64,000 nucleotides of DNA from Seison nebaliae (GCA_023231475.1 JALJEE010001175.1:1-64000), one strand, 5' to 3'. Shown: positions 9,824-21,581, counted from the stretch's first letter. The notes: generated by a model not told the origin, from the letters alone. Made by a program: numbers and translations.

Positions 9824-10429
9824 ATGACGATAACGATAGATGAAAATAGATTAGAGAAAGAATTCAATCAAATTGATTCGATGAATGTGGAGGATCAAGA
9901 TGATCGACCACCACCAAAAGTCTGTTTATTGTGTACGAAAGAATTTCCGAAACCGGAGCAAAGTATTATCCATTTTGCACAATCAAAACATCGACAGAAA
10001 GTTTTCAAAGTTATGAGACATAGTCAGTTGTCCGTTCATCATGATGCTGCCATGAAAGAATTAGAGGAAGCGATGAGGAAGAAAGAAGAGGAAGATGAAA
10101 GAGAACGAGAAATGATAGAAAAAGGCGAAGTCGATGAGATAGTGGAAGAGAAGGAAACGGAAGAAATAATTTTAAGTGATGAAGAACAAAGAATCAAATC
10201 TGAGATTCATGATTATCGTGTCAATTATATGTTCTGGTGTTCCATATGTAATCAAGGTGTCAATAGTGAAAGAATGTTGGTGACACACAAACAATCACCA
10301 AAGCATAAAACTGCTGAAACGGTTTATAACAAATATGCTGATCTTATAAAGAAGCCATATGGAGAAATGAGTGAGGAAGACAGGAAAAAATTATTCTATG
10401 AGAAATATATACCTCCTAAAGAAGATTAA
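9824..10429 (+). CDS. U1-type zinc-finger protein
   Basis: Single-exon 201-residue protein with two C2H2 fingers of the matrin/U1 type. One is near residue 35 (CLLC...H.....H) and one near 140 (CSIC...H.....H), separated by a highly charged Glu/Lys helix (EEEDEREREM). Fingers with this wide His spacing usually bind double-stranded RNA or sit in snRNP and ribosome-biogenesis proteins, so a nuclear RNA-binding role is inferred. A short upstream frame beginning at 9787 overlaps the start out of frame (MSKRFVIDKEDQ..) and could act as a uORF. I do not recognise a specific orthologue. Confidence 0.75.
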   Translation: MTITIDENRLEKEFNQIDSMNVEDQDDRPPPKVCLLCTKEFPKPEQSIIHFAQSKHRQKVFKVMRHSQLSVHHDAAMKELEEAMRKKEEEDEREREMIEKGEVDEIVEEKETEEIILSDEEQRIKSEIHDYRVNYMFWCSICNQGVNSERMLVTHKQSPKHKTAETVYNKYADLIKKPYGEMSEEDRKKLFYEKYIPPKED

Positions 10430-10655
10430 TCTTATTATTCATATTTTTACTTTTCATTTATCAAATTTTCTTATTATTCATTTCTCAACGACAATAAATT
10501 TTCATTGTTAATCCAATATTGTCGTTTTCTCGTTTTATTTAAAATTCTATAAACCTCTTTCGCTCTTAAACTCATTTCAATATATTTGTATATTGTTCAA
10601 AATTAATGAAATGCATTTATAAATGGTGAGTATTTCAAAGATGAGTTGATTTGAA

Positions 10656-11408
10656 TTATCCATTTGGACCGATAACAGGATATTCATATTCATCTTCTTT
10701 GAATGAAGACGGAAATAAGATACTATTTTGGGGTATATCTCTTCCAGCGAATATTGCATTCAGTAGAGCAAATAACAGATAGAATACTCCGTAAACTATC
10801 ATTCCTCCAGCAAATATATATACCGCGTTTTTAATATATTTCTTATTATATTTCACTAGATGATCAAGTTCTGTTCGAACAACTTCAAAATAAGAAATTA
10901 AATAGGAGGAGAAAAAAATAAAACATTTATTCAATCGTTTTGTCCATTTATATAGTAAACGGATTCCCTCAATCACTTCTTTTATTACAACCAATGATGT
11001 TTTGAGAAAATGAATTATAACTAGGTTGAATTGACATATCGTATCTAATCGAAGATTATTCAAATGTTTCACTGAAAAAGAAAAATTTTTCAAAAGAACA
11101 AAATAATGTGATAATAACTTAATTCTATATTGTTTTCCTTGAATGCTTTCTCCTGATCAACATTATCATCATCTTCTTCGTTGTCGTCCTCTTTCTTAAC
11201 CATTTTCCACCTATCTTTTCCTGCATAATGTTTCTCTTTCGTTTTACATTCGGGTAATCGATATCTCTTAACATATCTTCGTTTCCTTCTAACTTTGGCG
11301 AGATCTTGCTTCTTCTCATGACTAGTTCTTTTTCTGTTAAAACATTAAATTTTGTCTTGTTCACAAAACATTTAACTTGCCACCTTTGGCTAGTTTATAA
11401 TAATACAT
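10656..11408 (-). CDS. tail-anchored membrane protein, KASH-like, copy E
   Basis: Three-exon model giving about 220 residues. Exon 1 starts MYYYKLAKGGK. Exon 2 reads KKRTSHEKKQDLAKVRRKRR and ends in an acidic stretch (KEDDNEEDDDN). The last exon has a long amphipathic/hydrophobic part, a membrane segment near residues 165-190 (VYIFAGGMIVYGVFYLLFAL) and the tail SFKEDEYEYPVIGPNG. Both introns are phase-consistent (about 45-50 nt). Architecture and tail motif (acidic residues, then Y-x-Y-P) match the next gene at 11535. Such a basic cytoplasmic part, one C-terminal anchor and short Tyr/Pro-rich tail recall KASH proteins of the nuclear envelope, but this copy lacks the terminal Pro-Pro signature. 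Confidence 0.65.
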
Positions 11409-11534
11409 TCGACTCCTAGTACATGGTTTTGTTTTATATTTATCTTTTTGTTTTGCCATTTAAACATGGAAAACGGATCCAATTGAAAAAGCAAAATATT
11501 TTCATCTATCAAAAATTTATTTATTCGAATCAAA

Positions 11535-12330
11535 TTAAATTGGTGGATATTTTCTCGGATAATCATAATCGTCATTATTCAATGTTGGCGGTAATAATAA
11601 TGTGGCCCTTGCCAATAGTTTCTGTTTATAAACTCTTTGGAAAAACCAAATGCATATCAATCCAACAATCAAATAACATAATAAAATTCTCTTTCGTCGA
11701 TTGGAAATGGAAAAGATTCTTCGAAGTATTTCTTTAAAATGTTTTATCATACGTCTCAACCATTCCACTTAATGAAAGATAATTTTGACAATTTATAATA
11801 TTTGTCGATAAAAAACTGTAACGTGTCAGAAATCGATCAATTCCTCCACAACAATCATCTATGAAGTTTAAAGTTGGTCCAATTGAAATGATACTTGAGT
11901 CACTGGATCCAACTTCTTTCTCTTTCTCTTTCTTCTTTTTTTTCTTTTTCGGACATTTGGGACAATGATCATATTTTTGAAATTGTTCACAACGACGCTT
12001 TCCCAATTCTATTACCAAAAAATGTTAATATTAATATCTATTAAATTCATGTACTTTGATGATATTTTAAAAGATGATTATGATATTCAACAACTTCATC
12101 CCGTAATCTATTCAGTTCTCTATTACGACAAATTTGTCGGCACAAATTTTCATTCAACGGTTTTATTCGATGTTTCTGTCGATTTCCTCTTCTCCTCTTC
12201 CATTTATAAACTTTGTATGCTTGCTGATTCTTTTCTCTATTCTCTTCTCGATCAATTTCTTCAAAATTAAGTGTTCCGCAAACTGCTATTCTAATGATAA
12301 ACCTTCGTCATGTCGATGTTTTTTTGTCAT
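11535..12330 (-). CDS. tail-anchored membrane protein, KASH-like, copy F
   Basis: Four-exon model, 216 residues, all junctions in phase. It starts MTKKHRHDEE (ATG at 12330) and continues with a basic, helical region (RNRELNRLRDEVVEY), a Cys/Lys stretch (CPKCP then seven Lys), a CCGG motif, and LEWLRRMIKHFKEI before one membrane segment near residues 166-182. The ~33-residue tail is Pro/Tyr-rich (NNDDYDYPRKYPPI). KASH domains are a C-terminal anchor plus a short luminal tail usually ending PPPx, and YPPI is close to that. A role linking nucleus to cytoskeleton is inference. Tandem paralogue of copy E, 126 bp apart, same strand. Confidence 0.65.
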
Positions 12331-13685
12331 TTGAATCGAAAATCGTATTTCACTTCACTTTGGATAATCGGTATAAATAATGAAACATTGGGATAGATTG
12401 AATGAAAATTTCATTGATAATGCAAAACTATTTGGTTTGTGTTGAAACCGAAATGGATTACGAACATAATTATTTAATTCAACTAAATGTTCTTGTTCTA
12501 TACCTAACAACTCACACTTTTCAGTTAATAATTACTAAACATAAGTTCATTTGTAAACGTTATCTTTAAATAAGATTCATTTCATTTAGAGACAACAGTT
12601 CATCTTTTTTTAAATTTGAGTAGTTTTCTTTTGAATGTCTTGACAAAATTGTCTTTCATCAAACAAAGTTGGGAATTGCAATTTCATTAATATTTGGCTG
12701 CAACTACAACTATGATGTAAACAAATAAGACTTTTTCAAAAATCTTCTTGAAAAAAATAACTGACAACTTGTGAGATTGTTGTAAAACAAAACGTTACTT
12801 TAATGGAACTTTTGAATGTTCCACTTCGAAATATTCTTCAGAAACTCCATTAATTTTGGCATTACTTTCATTCTATAAATCTATAATACTCTGAAATTTT
12901 TGGTCAAAGCGCTCAAAGATATATTTCATGCACTATTTGATAAAAGTTCCAATTTCTTCCTTTCTCTACAAGATTGAATTCGGGAAATAGGAAGCATAGA
13001 TAAACGAAATATGTCATCCATATTGATAATAGGTCTCTGTCTTCAAGACGCAGCACAAATTTTCTTTCTCCACCATGATCTGAATTAAAAAACGGAGAAA
13101 GCATGAGAATATGTATATAACATATATTTATTCTCCACTACTGTGGAGATAACAATTCATTGTCGTTATACGATAAATGTCGTTATTTTATGTCAAATTA
13201 AACTATTACTTTCTGAGTTAATGAATAAGTTAAATATTTAGAAAGCAAATATTTCATATCCTTGTATGAAAAAAACAATTAATATGTACTTTATTATTAT
13301 TATAACTTGTATCATTCCCTATAACTTACGTTAAACATTTTCGGTCTTAGGTGGCTTTAGGTATCTGATTGGCATCATTGAACTCTGTTTGTCTTTTTCA
13401 CTCAACTAAAAATCAGACTTGCAGAGTTTACAATGATAAAAATATTTTATGATATATTTATGCAAAAAAAATAGAAGATACACAAATAAAGTTTTACTTT
13501 AAAAATGATAAACTATCATCATAGCGATATTCTGTTGTCGTTTCAAATTAATAATTCGATATTTCTAATTTTCAATTAATGAGAGAACATGTTTCGTTGA
13601 CTTTATTATATAAACTTCAAGAATAAAGAAAACATTACGTAGAAAAATAATAATTATCTTAAAATTTTATACAAAGAAATTGAAT
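12331..13685. other. mostly non-coding; possible unresolved minus-strand exons
   Basis: Minus-strand stretches between 12352 and about 13110 look partly coding. One is a frame ending at a TGA at about 12352 that reads CELLGIEQEHLVELNNYV then RNPFRFQHKP. Others are NESNAKINGVSEEYFEVEH near 12830, CSCSQILMKLQFPTLFDE near 12680, and a possible start MDDIFRLSMLPISRIQ near 13020. I could not join them into one phase-consistent gene. 13130-13685 shows nothing beyond AT-rich sequence. Confidence 0.35.
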
Positions 13686-14165
13686 TTATCCTGAACATCC
13701 ATGACAGCCACATTGCACACACTCAATCACTCGATTATTTTTCATTTTCTCTTTTGGAACTCGACATATGCAATTAGTTCCGAAATTTGTATCTTTTGTT
13801 TGAATACAGCGAAGACAACATAAATTTTCATATCCTAAATGGAAAAAAATTATATGATTAGAGAAGAAATGGGAGGAACCTTGTTTTTTCCATTTTGCAA
13901 TAAGAGCCGCATCACCAATCCTTTCTTTTAAACAATAATCATAAAGTTCTCTGCTGATTACTTTCCTTTTGTAGAACATTTCATAAATGAACCGACTACG
14001 TTGGTGATGGATCTGAAATATCGGCCATAAAGATTCTACTTTTCGCTTACCTTCATGTGATTCAGCTTCAGCTTCCTTCAATTTCGCATTAAGTTCTTCA
14101 ATCATAGGTTCGATTAAATCCCATCCTTCTGGAGGAGGTTTGTTTGAACGTCGTATACGACTCAT
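13686..14165 (-). CDS. BUD31: BUD31/G10 pre-mRNA splicing factor
   Basis: Clear BUD31 orthologue. It starts [20 protein letters not shown], has [20 protein letters not shown] in the middle and ends with the Cys-rich zinc cluster ([20 protein letters not shown] ... [11 protein letters not shown]). BUD31 is a nuclear spliceosome component that helps organise the active site. An insert of 15 codons between KWKKQG and YENLCC is a 45-nt intron (GTTCCT..TTTAG). It is a multiple of three with no in-frame stop, so the unspliced frame stays open. Removing it gives the family's usual ~144 residues. Confidence 0.95.
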   Translation of the reverse strand: MSRIRRSNKPPPEGWDLIEPMIEELNAKLKEAEAESHEGKRKVESLWPIFQIHHQRSRFIYEMFYKRKVISRELYDYCLKERIGDAALIAKWKKQGSSHFFSNHIIFFHLGYENLCCLRCIQTKDTNFGTNCICRVPKEKMKNNRVIECVQCGCHGCSG

Positions 14166-14358
14166 TGTCGTTTGTTCGATTCTAATTGATTTATTTCACT
14201 TATAAAATATATTCTTAAACGAATTTATTTTTACTCAACCTATAATAAACGAGATTAAGATTATTCTCGTAAAAATTGTAAGCCGAACTAATTTGAATAA
14301 AATATAAAAATGATAAGTCGAATTTTAATCAATCGTCAAAGATATATAACTGGTAGCC

Positions 14359-14580
14359 GGACAGTTCGACTCCTTTTGAGTTGCTATTCAAAAATGACAG
14401 GTCTACTTGTTTCTTAAAACTTCTTTGGACAGTTCTACTTCTTTTTTTCACTTTGGTGGACACTTCTACTCTTTTTTAAGAAATTAGGGACAGTTCTACT
14501 CCATCGTTTATTGCTTTTAGACAGTTCTACTCCTTTTTTTATAAGACTCCTTTTCCTAAAAATATGGACAGTTATACATC
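14359..14580 (+). repeat. imperfect ~31-nt tandem repeat (7 units)
   Basis: Unit consensus (g)gacagttctactccttttt recurs at about 14359, 14395, 14427, 14458, 14488, 14519 and 14566, mostly 30-31 nt apart, with the outer spacings longer. Each unit is ggacagttctact followed by a T-rich spacer. The array ends inside the start of the HTVRYYG ORF at 14564. Confidence 0.75.
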
Positions 14581-14899
14581 TTTCTCTCAAGAAATTCTTT
14601 ACATTGCGCTACCTATTCTCTTCTCTCGTCGAGTCTTTACACTTATTGACAAGATCACTGAATCGAACTTCCATATTACACAAATTCCGAACATAAACAT
14701 CCTAAATAATCGTTCGGTTTTTTCGCATACAGTTCGTTATTACGGGTTATCGCGTGAGATTTCAATTGAAGATTTAAGAGATTTTACTTTTTCCTATGAA
14801 CCCGCAATTTCTATGTCAATCGATATGGATTCTCTCGCTGAATTACACCGATTAATCAATATCGGCGATGATCAAACTTTTTTTTCCACTTTTTTCTAA
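14564..14899 (+). CDS. HTVRYYG small-protein family, copy 2
   Basis: 111-residue frame starting MDSYTSFSQEILYI. Its second half matches the frame at 6780-7073 (HTVRYYGLS.EISIEDL .. MDSLAELHRLI .. DDQTFFSTFF). DNA similarity continues past the stop (atcccaacgggaattt), and relative to copy 1 a small indel shifts the frame there. The N-terminal ~45 residues are hydrophobic and not shared. It starts inside the 31-nt tandem array. Gene family or mobile-element remnant; function unknown. Confidence 0.45.
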   Translation: MDSYTSFSQEILYIALPILFSRRVFTLIDKITESNFHITQIPNINILNNRSVFSHTVRYYGLSREISIEDLRDFTFSYEPAISMSIDMDSLAELHRLINIGDDQTFFSTFF

Positions 14900-15783
14900 T
14901 TTATCCCAACGGGAATTTAATTGACAAATAATAATAATAAACTAATCACATTCGTGGAATATTAGAGCCAGTTGTAAGTAACTTCATAATCTCGTATAAT
15001 TTTTTTGTTAACAGAATGAAAGACATTTATTTTTTTTAAACGAAATAAAAAAAACTCATCAGTCTGCATATATTTGTGAAACACAGTGGAAAAAGATGGA
15101 AAAATTCCTTCCGTCGAAAATTTTTAACGTCGATATCAAACTTTCATAGTTCTTAATATCGGTAGTTTTTCTCTTTTCAAAAATAAATGGTACAGGAGCT
15201 TTTCATATTTGAAGCATTTAATTAACGCATTTTCAAAAATACTTCTCTGATATAAAAGTGTCCGATTACTTTAAATTCCTACTGTATAAATACTTCAGAA
15301 GGATTTAGTACTTTTAAGATCGTTATTTTTTCTCTCGAAAAAATTGTAAATTGTTTGTTCGAGGAAAATTATTAATCGTGCGGTTGAAATTATTCCACAA
15401 TTTAGGGGGGAATCTTGCATTTTTCGAAATATAATTATCCTCAAAGTACTCATATATTACTTTTGTTTCTTTTGGTATTTGACTTTTTAAATAAGAAAAA
15501 ACAATGTTCAATGAACGATAAATGCATCAATGCACGGCACAATGCATCTTAAGGATTCTAACTAAACTGTTTATGAGGCAAAAACAATGATTTATTTAGC
15601 TAAAACGATCGATCCTAATTATTTTGATGTTTCTTTAACAAAATTCGAATTTAAAATCTAAAACGTTAAAATGTGATTATTTGGAATTATTATTTTCAGT
15701 TCGATAATTAAACACTTAACTAATAATAAACTAAATGATGATTTAAATATAATATATTTATGGAGTGTTGGAATGATGAAAAA
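14900..15783. other. intergenic, no gene seen
   Basis: AT-rich region between the HTVRYYG copy and the 3' end of mEAK-7. Only short, unconvincing frames are present. Confidence 0.5.
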
Positions 15784-17586
15784 TTATCTTCCCTCTCGGT
15801 CAATAGTTGGACGTGTATTCACCATGTCCATAATTAATTTGTCTCGAGCGTATTCTTCTTTATCTAATTTAACCAATAAGTTCCTTTGGACATCTCTTCC
15901 ATGTTGTGCTTGACGATCGAACATATTATTAATCGCATTCTTATTCGTATCACACACTATAACGATCCTTGTGAGACTGCTTTTTTCTCCGTTGCATTCC
16001 ACATTCATCATTTCCGATGGAACGAAAAGTATGGGACGTGACGGTTGTCTTCCATTAATGCCAAAACCGGTTGGCGTTCTTTTTGAGTGGTAGAACATGA
16101 TGCCTTTACCAGAAGATAATACACGAAAAGTAGGTGATAACTGAACAGCTAATGCTTCATATGAACCACCGTTATTCATATGATCAGCAATACTCTCATC
16201 CATCGCAATCATATATCGATGATTTTCACTACTTTCCAAAACGATGAGAAATGACGAAGTGTAATTTAAGAGACGTTTCTGTAATTGTGTGATACTGAAT
16301 CCGTGTAGTTCGGTATCGAATAAGACATGAATATGATTAACATTTCGAACAAATGATGATGACGGTTGTTGCAAATGTAAATATGGTGGATAATGATCTA
16401 ATTCACACTCATTTTGATAGAATAAATTTATTGTGGATGAAAATGTTGGTTCATTGACATTCAACTTAATTAGTAAAGGAAAGAAGAATTGCACTTGAAA
16501 TGTCCCATTACATAACCACCACAACAAATATGCGTCGTCTATTCGGAATGATGATTTGGAACATGCACCGAGATCCTTTTTCATCATTCGCGCGTCATCA
16601 CAATCACCAGGACTATCCGTAGAGATGTTGCCACTAGTCGTATTCGTTGTCATTAAACTTGAGGTCATAGCTGCATTTTCATTCGTTTTATTTTGGAAAT
16701 TGAATATCTGAATAAAATATTTTCATTTTATTTTTCTTAGATGGATGAACTTGTGTAATTGGAATCAACTGATTATGTGTATTAGTAATTGCACACAATT
16801 GTACCACATTCAATAAGAATATGTGTAAAGATAAGAACATGGCAGGGAAATATTGCATGACCCATTCATTTAGTATCGTCATACTCCCTTTCAACATTTG
16901 ATAATTATCTTCTTTTTTGTTCTTCATAAACACATTCTAATTAACATTATTATAATAAAACCAATAATAAAATTAAGACAAAAATAAAACCAAATGATCT
17001 ACTATTCCATAAAGCAATTGACATTTACCTTCTAATACGTCCAACGTTCTCTTTTGTAATTTGTGATTTTTTTTCAGACGAAAACTTAAATCTTCATTCA
17101 AATAGAACACCAAGCAACAAAGTTTCACCAATTTCTTAGTATCTATAAGGAATTTACAAGGTCATGTTATAGAAAAGTTCAAAATATTTTAGAAACCGAA
17201 AAAATCAGCATTGCCTAACATATTTCCATAAAAATTGATAATTGAACTTTCATTAGCTGGTAAGTTGATGACGGTTTCTAAAACATTCGCATGAAGTAAA
17301 TCATTTAACAATTGATGATAATTCTCCAACATATTTTCCTTTCCAAATAAATCTGATAACAATTTATTGACATAATTCTAAAATTATCGGGAAATTAAAT
17401 AGACAGTTTGAAAATTAATGAGAAATGAACCATCACATGAATAGCCTTCACCAAATTTATTGATTCGAGATTATTAAATCTCTGGATGGCTTGAACACAA
17501 TTTTTGAGAATCAAATAATCATGTCTCTTTTCGGCAGAAATATCTGACACTCTGTTATTATTCACTTTCCCATTCTCATTTCCCAT
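15784..17586 (-). CDS. MEAK7: TLDc-domain protein mEAK-7 (TLDC1)
   Basis: Multi-exon minus-strand gene. Exon 1 starts MGNENGKVNN, a Gly2 N-myristoylation-type start as in mEAK-7. Following exons read NYVNKLLSDLFGKENML, then TKKLVKLCCLVFYLNEDLSF, then SMTILNEWVMQYFPAMFLSL, the helix just before the TLDc domain in human mEAK-7. The last large exon contains the TLDc core: LFDTELHGFSITQLQKR, FLIVLESSENHRYM, LSPTFRVLSSGKGIMFYHSK and GFGINGRQ. mEAK-7 is a lysosome-associated activator of an alternative mTOR signalling branch. The gene has a Ser/Thr-rich insertion before the TLDc domain, and some middle exon borders are uncertain. It is divergent from SPAG16 with 387 bp between starts. Confidence 0.85.
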
Positions 17587-17973
17587 TTTTCTTTGTTATA
17601 TATGATTTTATAAAAAGTCGATAATTAATAATTGTGAAAAATTGAATATTCCAAATTATTGATATTTTACCCAAATTTCTTCAACTTTTTTGCGCTAACT
17701 TAATTTTTCATTTTGTGGAATTAATTTTATTAATAATAAAATTATTCATTAGAACGATTAAAAATAAGATTTGAATTTGTTATTAAAATGACTAGATTTG
17801 TTGAATAATGAGCAGGAATTAATTTTTTAAATTTATTTACACAGCTAAAATTATAAACGAATATGATGTTCGAGAATAATTCATTAATTATTAACAGAAA
17901 TAACTAAATAATTTAACCGTTTTATCAGTTTCGTTGACGACGCAGAAAATTAGAAAGATAATTTTAAAGCAAA

Positions 17974-20417
17974 ATGGCAGATAATCAGAAAGCTCAAGAA
18001 GAGGAAGCGAATGAAATTATTGAGAATTATAGGAATAAAATAGATTTGAAAAATGCTGGTGATGTTCTCTATACGATTGAAGGTTCAGTTTTCGATAAAT
18101 TGTGTTAACTTCATAATCTTTTCTTTTTAGCTGTTGATTTGCCAACTGAATTCCAAGATGAAAGTTTCGATTATGAAGAAGTTCCTATCGATGATCATTA
18201 TGCTTATGGTTTCTAGAGAATTTTCATTCATTTCCATTATGTTCAATTGTAGAGGGAGAAGAGACATTGGAAGATATTATAAGAAATATTAAAGATAGTG
18301 AGAAGGCCAAACAAGGACCGAGTGACATTCCACCTGCTGAAATTATTGAACATGTCGAATTAGCTGATGATTTTGTGAGAAATTTCTTATTAAAAATGAA
18401 ATTATATAAAACTCTCGATTGCTTTCAAAACGAAGTATATGATGAAATACAAATCAACCCATCTTCCTTATTAGCCCGTCAAGAAATGTCTACTGATGAT
18501 ATAGAATTGACAACTAATGTACCTGGATGCGGGAAGCCGTTTATCGTTCCTACTGCTTTACTCGAATGCGATAGATTAGAAAATGAGAATAATTTTCTTA
18601 AAACTGAAATTGTGAAATATACGAAAATTGCCGAGTTATTCAATTTCATTAAATTCTAATGAAATTATCTGAATTTCTTCTTTTTGAAAGCGAATTGAAA
18701 GAAAAATTTATTTCATTGAAACGAGAACGAGATTTCCATCGTTTGAATCATCGTCGTGTTGCTCAAGAGAAGAATTTTTTGGTGACTAAAATCAAGAAAT
18801 TTAAAGATCAATTCGAACAATATAAACCGTTAATGGAAGATATGAAAGTACGATGCACGAAAGCACTCGTCGAACGACATACGATGGAGATACAACGAGA
18901 TAAAGCAGTGACGGAACTTCTAAGTTATAAGGCAGCACATGGCGATAGAGAAGCAGCAGATGTGTGGAAACTTGCCGATCCCACAAAAACTCAAGAAAGA
19001 TTAAAAGATTTTCAAGAATTGGAACGAATTCTCTCAAAGAAAGATACAGAAAAACTTCAATATGAATTTGTTCATCCATTAGTTAAATAATTTTTGATCT
19101 ACTCGACAATCTCATTCTTACTGTTTTTATACAAACAGGATAGTAGTTGGGGAAAAGATCGAGGATTTAATCCATTATTGAATCTATCTAAAATTCCCAG
19201 AGATCTATCTCATCTTAAGGTGAATCATGAATTACGTATTCATGAAGGTGCAGTAACTTGGTTAATTTGAAGTTTTAATTAATCTTTAAATTAATCATCT
19301 TCCAGTGTGCGATATCATCCAACGGAAAATTTAGTCGTTTCCTGTAGTGATGATCAGACGTGGAAGATAACAAAATGGTCAGAAGAAAATACTTTAACTT
19401 CAGGTATAGATGAAGCTGGATGGTTATCTTCGATTGACATAAATATGAAGTTCGTACAATTTCAATATCTCAATAAACTTTTCTGATTTAAAAGAGGAGA
19501 TCGAATTGTTACAGGTTCTGGTTCGAGTCATACCAGAATATGGAATGCTAATACCGGAAAACGATTACATACATTTGCTGGTCATATCGGTCAAGGTTCG
19601 AGGAGATGAATATTATATTTTTTGAAATAATTATATTTTTAGTTTGGGAGGTGAATTTTCATTCATGTGGAAATTTCTTCGCCAGTGCATCATCTGATAG
19701 TAAGATTCGGGTATTCGATCTAAACAGGTTCTACTCGTTTTTGATTGTTGTGATTCTTCAGAAAATTTCAGTCAACGTTGTCGAACTATCTTACGTCATC
19801 ATAATGATTCGGTCAATTCAGTACAATTTCTCTATTTTTCACATTTAATTGTATCTGGATCATCTGATAAAGTTGTCGCTCTGTGGGATGGTAGAACGGT
19901 TAATTAATAAAGATAATATTTCTTCATTTGAATTATTTTCATTTAATTCAGGCACATGTAGAACAGATGTTTATTGGACATAAAGCTTCAATCAATTCAA
20001 CAAGATTTTCTCTAAGAGTTTCACTTTCTTGTTTTCTCGTACAAAATGAAATTTTTGTTTAGGGTGACTCAATTATTTCATGTGACGCAAGTGGCACTGC
20101 CTTATTATGGGACTTACGTACACTACGTCCAAGACAGCGTTATACACATAATGATTGTATTAATTGTGTAGAATTTAATACATCCGGTTTTCTTTTATCC
20201 ATTTTATTTCATTGTTTATTTCATCAACTAATTTCTAGCTCCAGAATTGGTATTTGGTTTAAAAGATGGTCATGTCGAATTTGTGGATGTGGAACAGAAA
20301 CGTGAACCATTAAGGAGAAGTATTCATGATGGAGGAACATTAAGTATCAGTGTCAACCACAGAAGTACTGGTATGGTCACTTCGGGAAATAATCAATGTA
20401 TAGCCGTTTGGCAATAA
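17974..20417 (+). CDS. SPAG16: SPAG16/PF20, axonemal central-apparatus WD40 protein
   Basis: About ten exons with 45-60 nt introns. It starts MADNQKAQEEEANEIIENYR, then EEVPIDDHYAYG and a coiled-coil part (RERDFHRLNHRRVAQEKNF, DMKVRCTKALVERHTMEIQR). Then come the SPAG16 linker (NPLLNLSKIPRDL) and about seven WD40 repeats, e.g. TGSGSSHTRIWNANTGKRL, FFASASSDSKIRVFDLN, IVSGSSDKVVALWDGRT, SCDASGTALLWDLRTLRP, ending SGNNQCIAVWQ. SPAG16/PF20 sits on the C1-C2 bridge of the 9+2 axoneme and is needed for flagellar motility. Its presence is the best sign that this animal has motile cilia or flagellated sperm. A few exon edges, especially near 18640-18690 and 19735-19760, are approximate. Confidence 0.9.
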
Positions 20418-20462
20418 TTTAAATGAAGAAATCAATTTTCAAAATACTTTTAATAAAAACTT

Positions 20463-20766
20463 TTAAACAACAAATGTTTCTGAAAATGTTTTAGTACAAT
20501 ATTCTCGTACAATCGGTACACCATATCGATAGGTGACATAAATGACAGACATTACGATTAATAATCCAAACGAACCTGATAGTCTATAATTAGGAACAAA
20601 AGAATTAAAATAATAATCTTACAGTCGATAACATTATTAAGAAAATTTCTCTGTCTTCGGGACAAGCAATTCTGGCTCTTTTCAATGTCTCTGAATATAT
20701 CGGATAGAAAGCGCATGGCCAAAAAAGCCGATACGGTTTTGGTGTGGCTGCTGTTTTACTCGACAT
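20463..20766 (-). CDS. small single-pass membrane protein, unknown
   Basis: Two-exon model of about 85 residues. Exon 1 reads MSSKTAATPKPYRLFWPCAF, then YPIYSETLKRARIACPEDRE. A ~48-nt intron (GTTATCG..AATTATAG) leads to exon 2, which has one hydrophobic segment (GSFGLLIVMSVIYVTYRYGV) and ends in FSETFVV. The conserved-looking Cys/Pro/Arg-rich N-terminus suggests a real small gene, but I recognise no family. An alternative donor (GTAAGA, 9 nt downstream) gives a less protein-like end. Confidence 0.5.
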
Positions 20767-21581
20767 TTAAATTCGTAGTGAAAGAATAAATGTTGAATAA
20801 AAAAATTTAAACTGAAATATGGATTTTTCAAATATCTAATTCTTAATAATTTTATTTTCCTTATTACACCAAAACTCTTTCGATATATATGTATCGATAT
20901 TGTTAGATAAAGATACAGAAATATAATTCTTTATTTAGTTAAATATTATATATCTGGAATATTTCATGAATATTTCAGTGAATAAATTTAACTACCTTAA
21001 ATTATTTAATCGAAAATAAGAGATTAATAATGGAAGAAAATATTAAGTAAAATTCCAATATTTTCTTTGAATAAATCAGTAAAAGAATACTTTTAAAGTG
21101 AAGGAAATATGGTGGTAGAGAATTTTGAAGTGGATAAATAATTCATCACATTGAGGTGTTTGAATGATTGATATCTTTGATCTTTGTCATCAGTAAGAGA
21201 AAGTTAACAGAAACAAAATTATCCTGTAAAGTAGTTGATAGATCCACCTACGCTAATCAAACAATGATATTCAATTTCTTAAATCCTCTTAATCATCAAC
21301 TTTGTCAGACAGTTTGGAGTGAACAGATGAAACAACGAAAATTATTCTTTCTAATTTTTTGAGTTAATTCACGAAGCCTTGACCCTTAATAGTATATGAA
21401 TCCATCATTTGCCTTATAGGCAAAAACATATAAATTTAGATAAGAATTAATGACTCAACCATTAAACTTATCATTAGTATCATAAACTGATTTTTCTGTG
21501 TTTGAAAAGTAGCTCTTCAAATTAACTATCGACTCGTTTAATTGAAAAGAAAGTCTTGAAATTTAATTAATGGAATAAGAA
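20767..21581. other. intergenic upstream of the NADPH oxidase
   Basis: No RNA gene or repeat. An unmatched plus-strand frame lies at 21168-21362. An upstream exon of the NOX gene could lie here, but nothing recognisable was found. Confidence 0.45.

Noticed and set aside
11423-11737. Plus-strand frame opposite the KASH-like genes
   Set aside because: It is antisense to exons whose splice junctions and paralogy support the minus-strand model.
14359-14580. CRISPR-like array
   Set aside because: Units are imperfect, spacers are short T-rich variants of each other and the DNA is eukaryotic, so it is an ordinary tandem repeat.
18801-19079. Minus-strand frame inside SPAG16
   Set aside because: Shadow of the coiled-coil coding exon; no start context or family resemblance.
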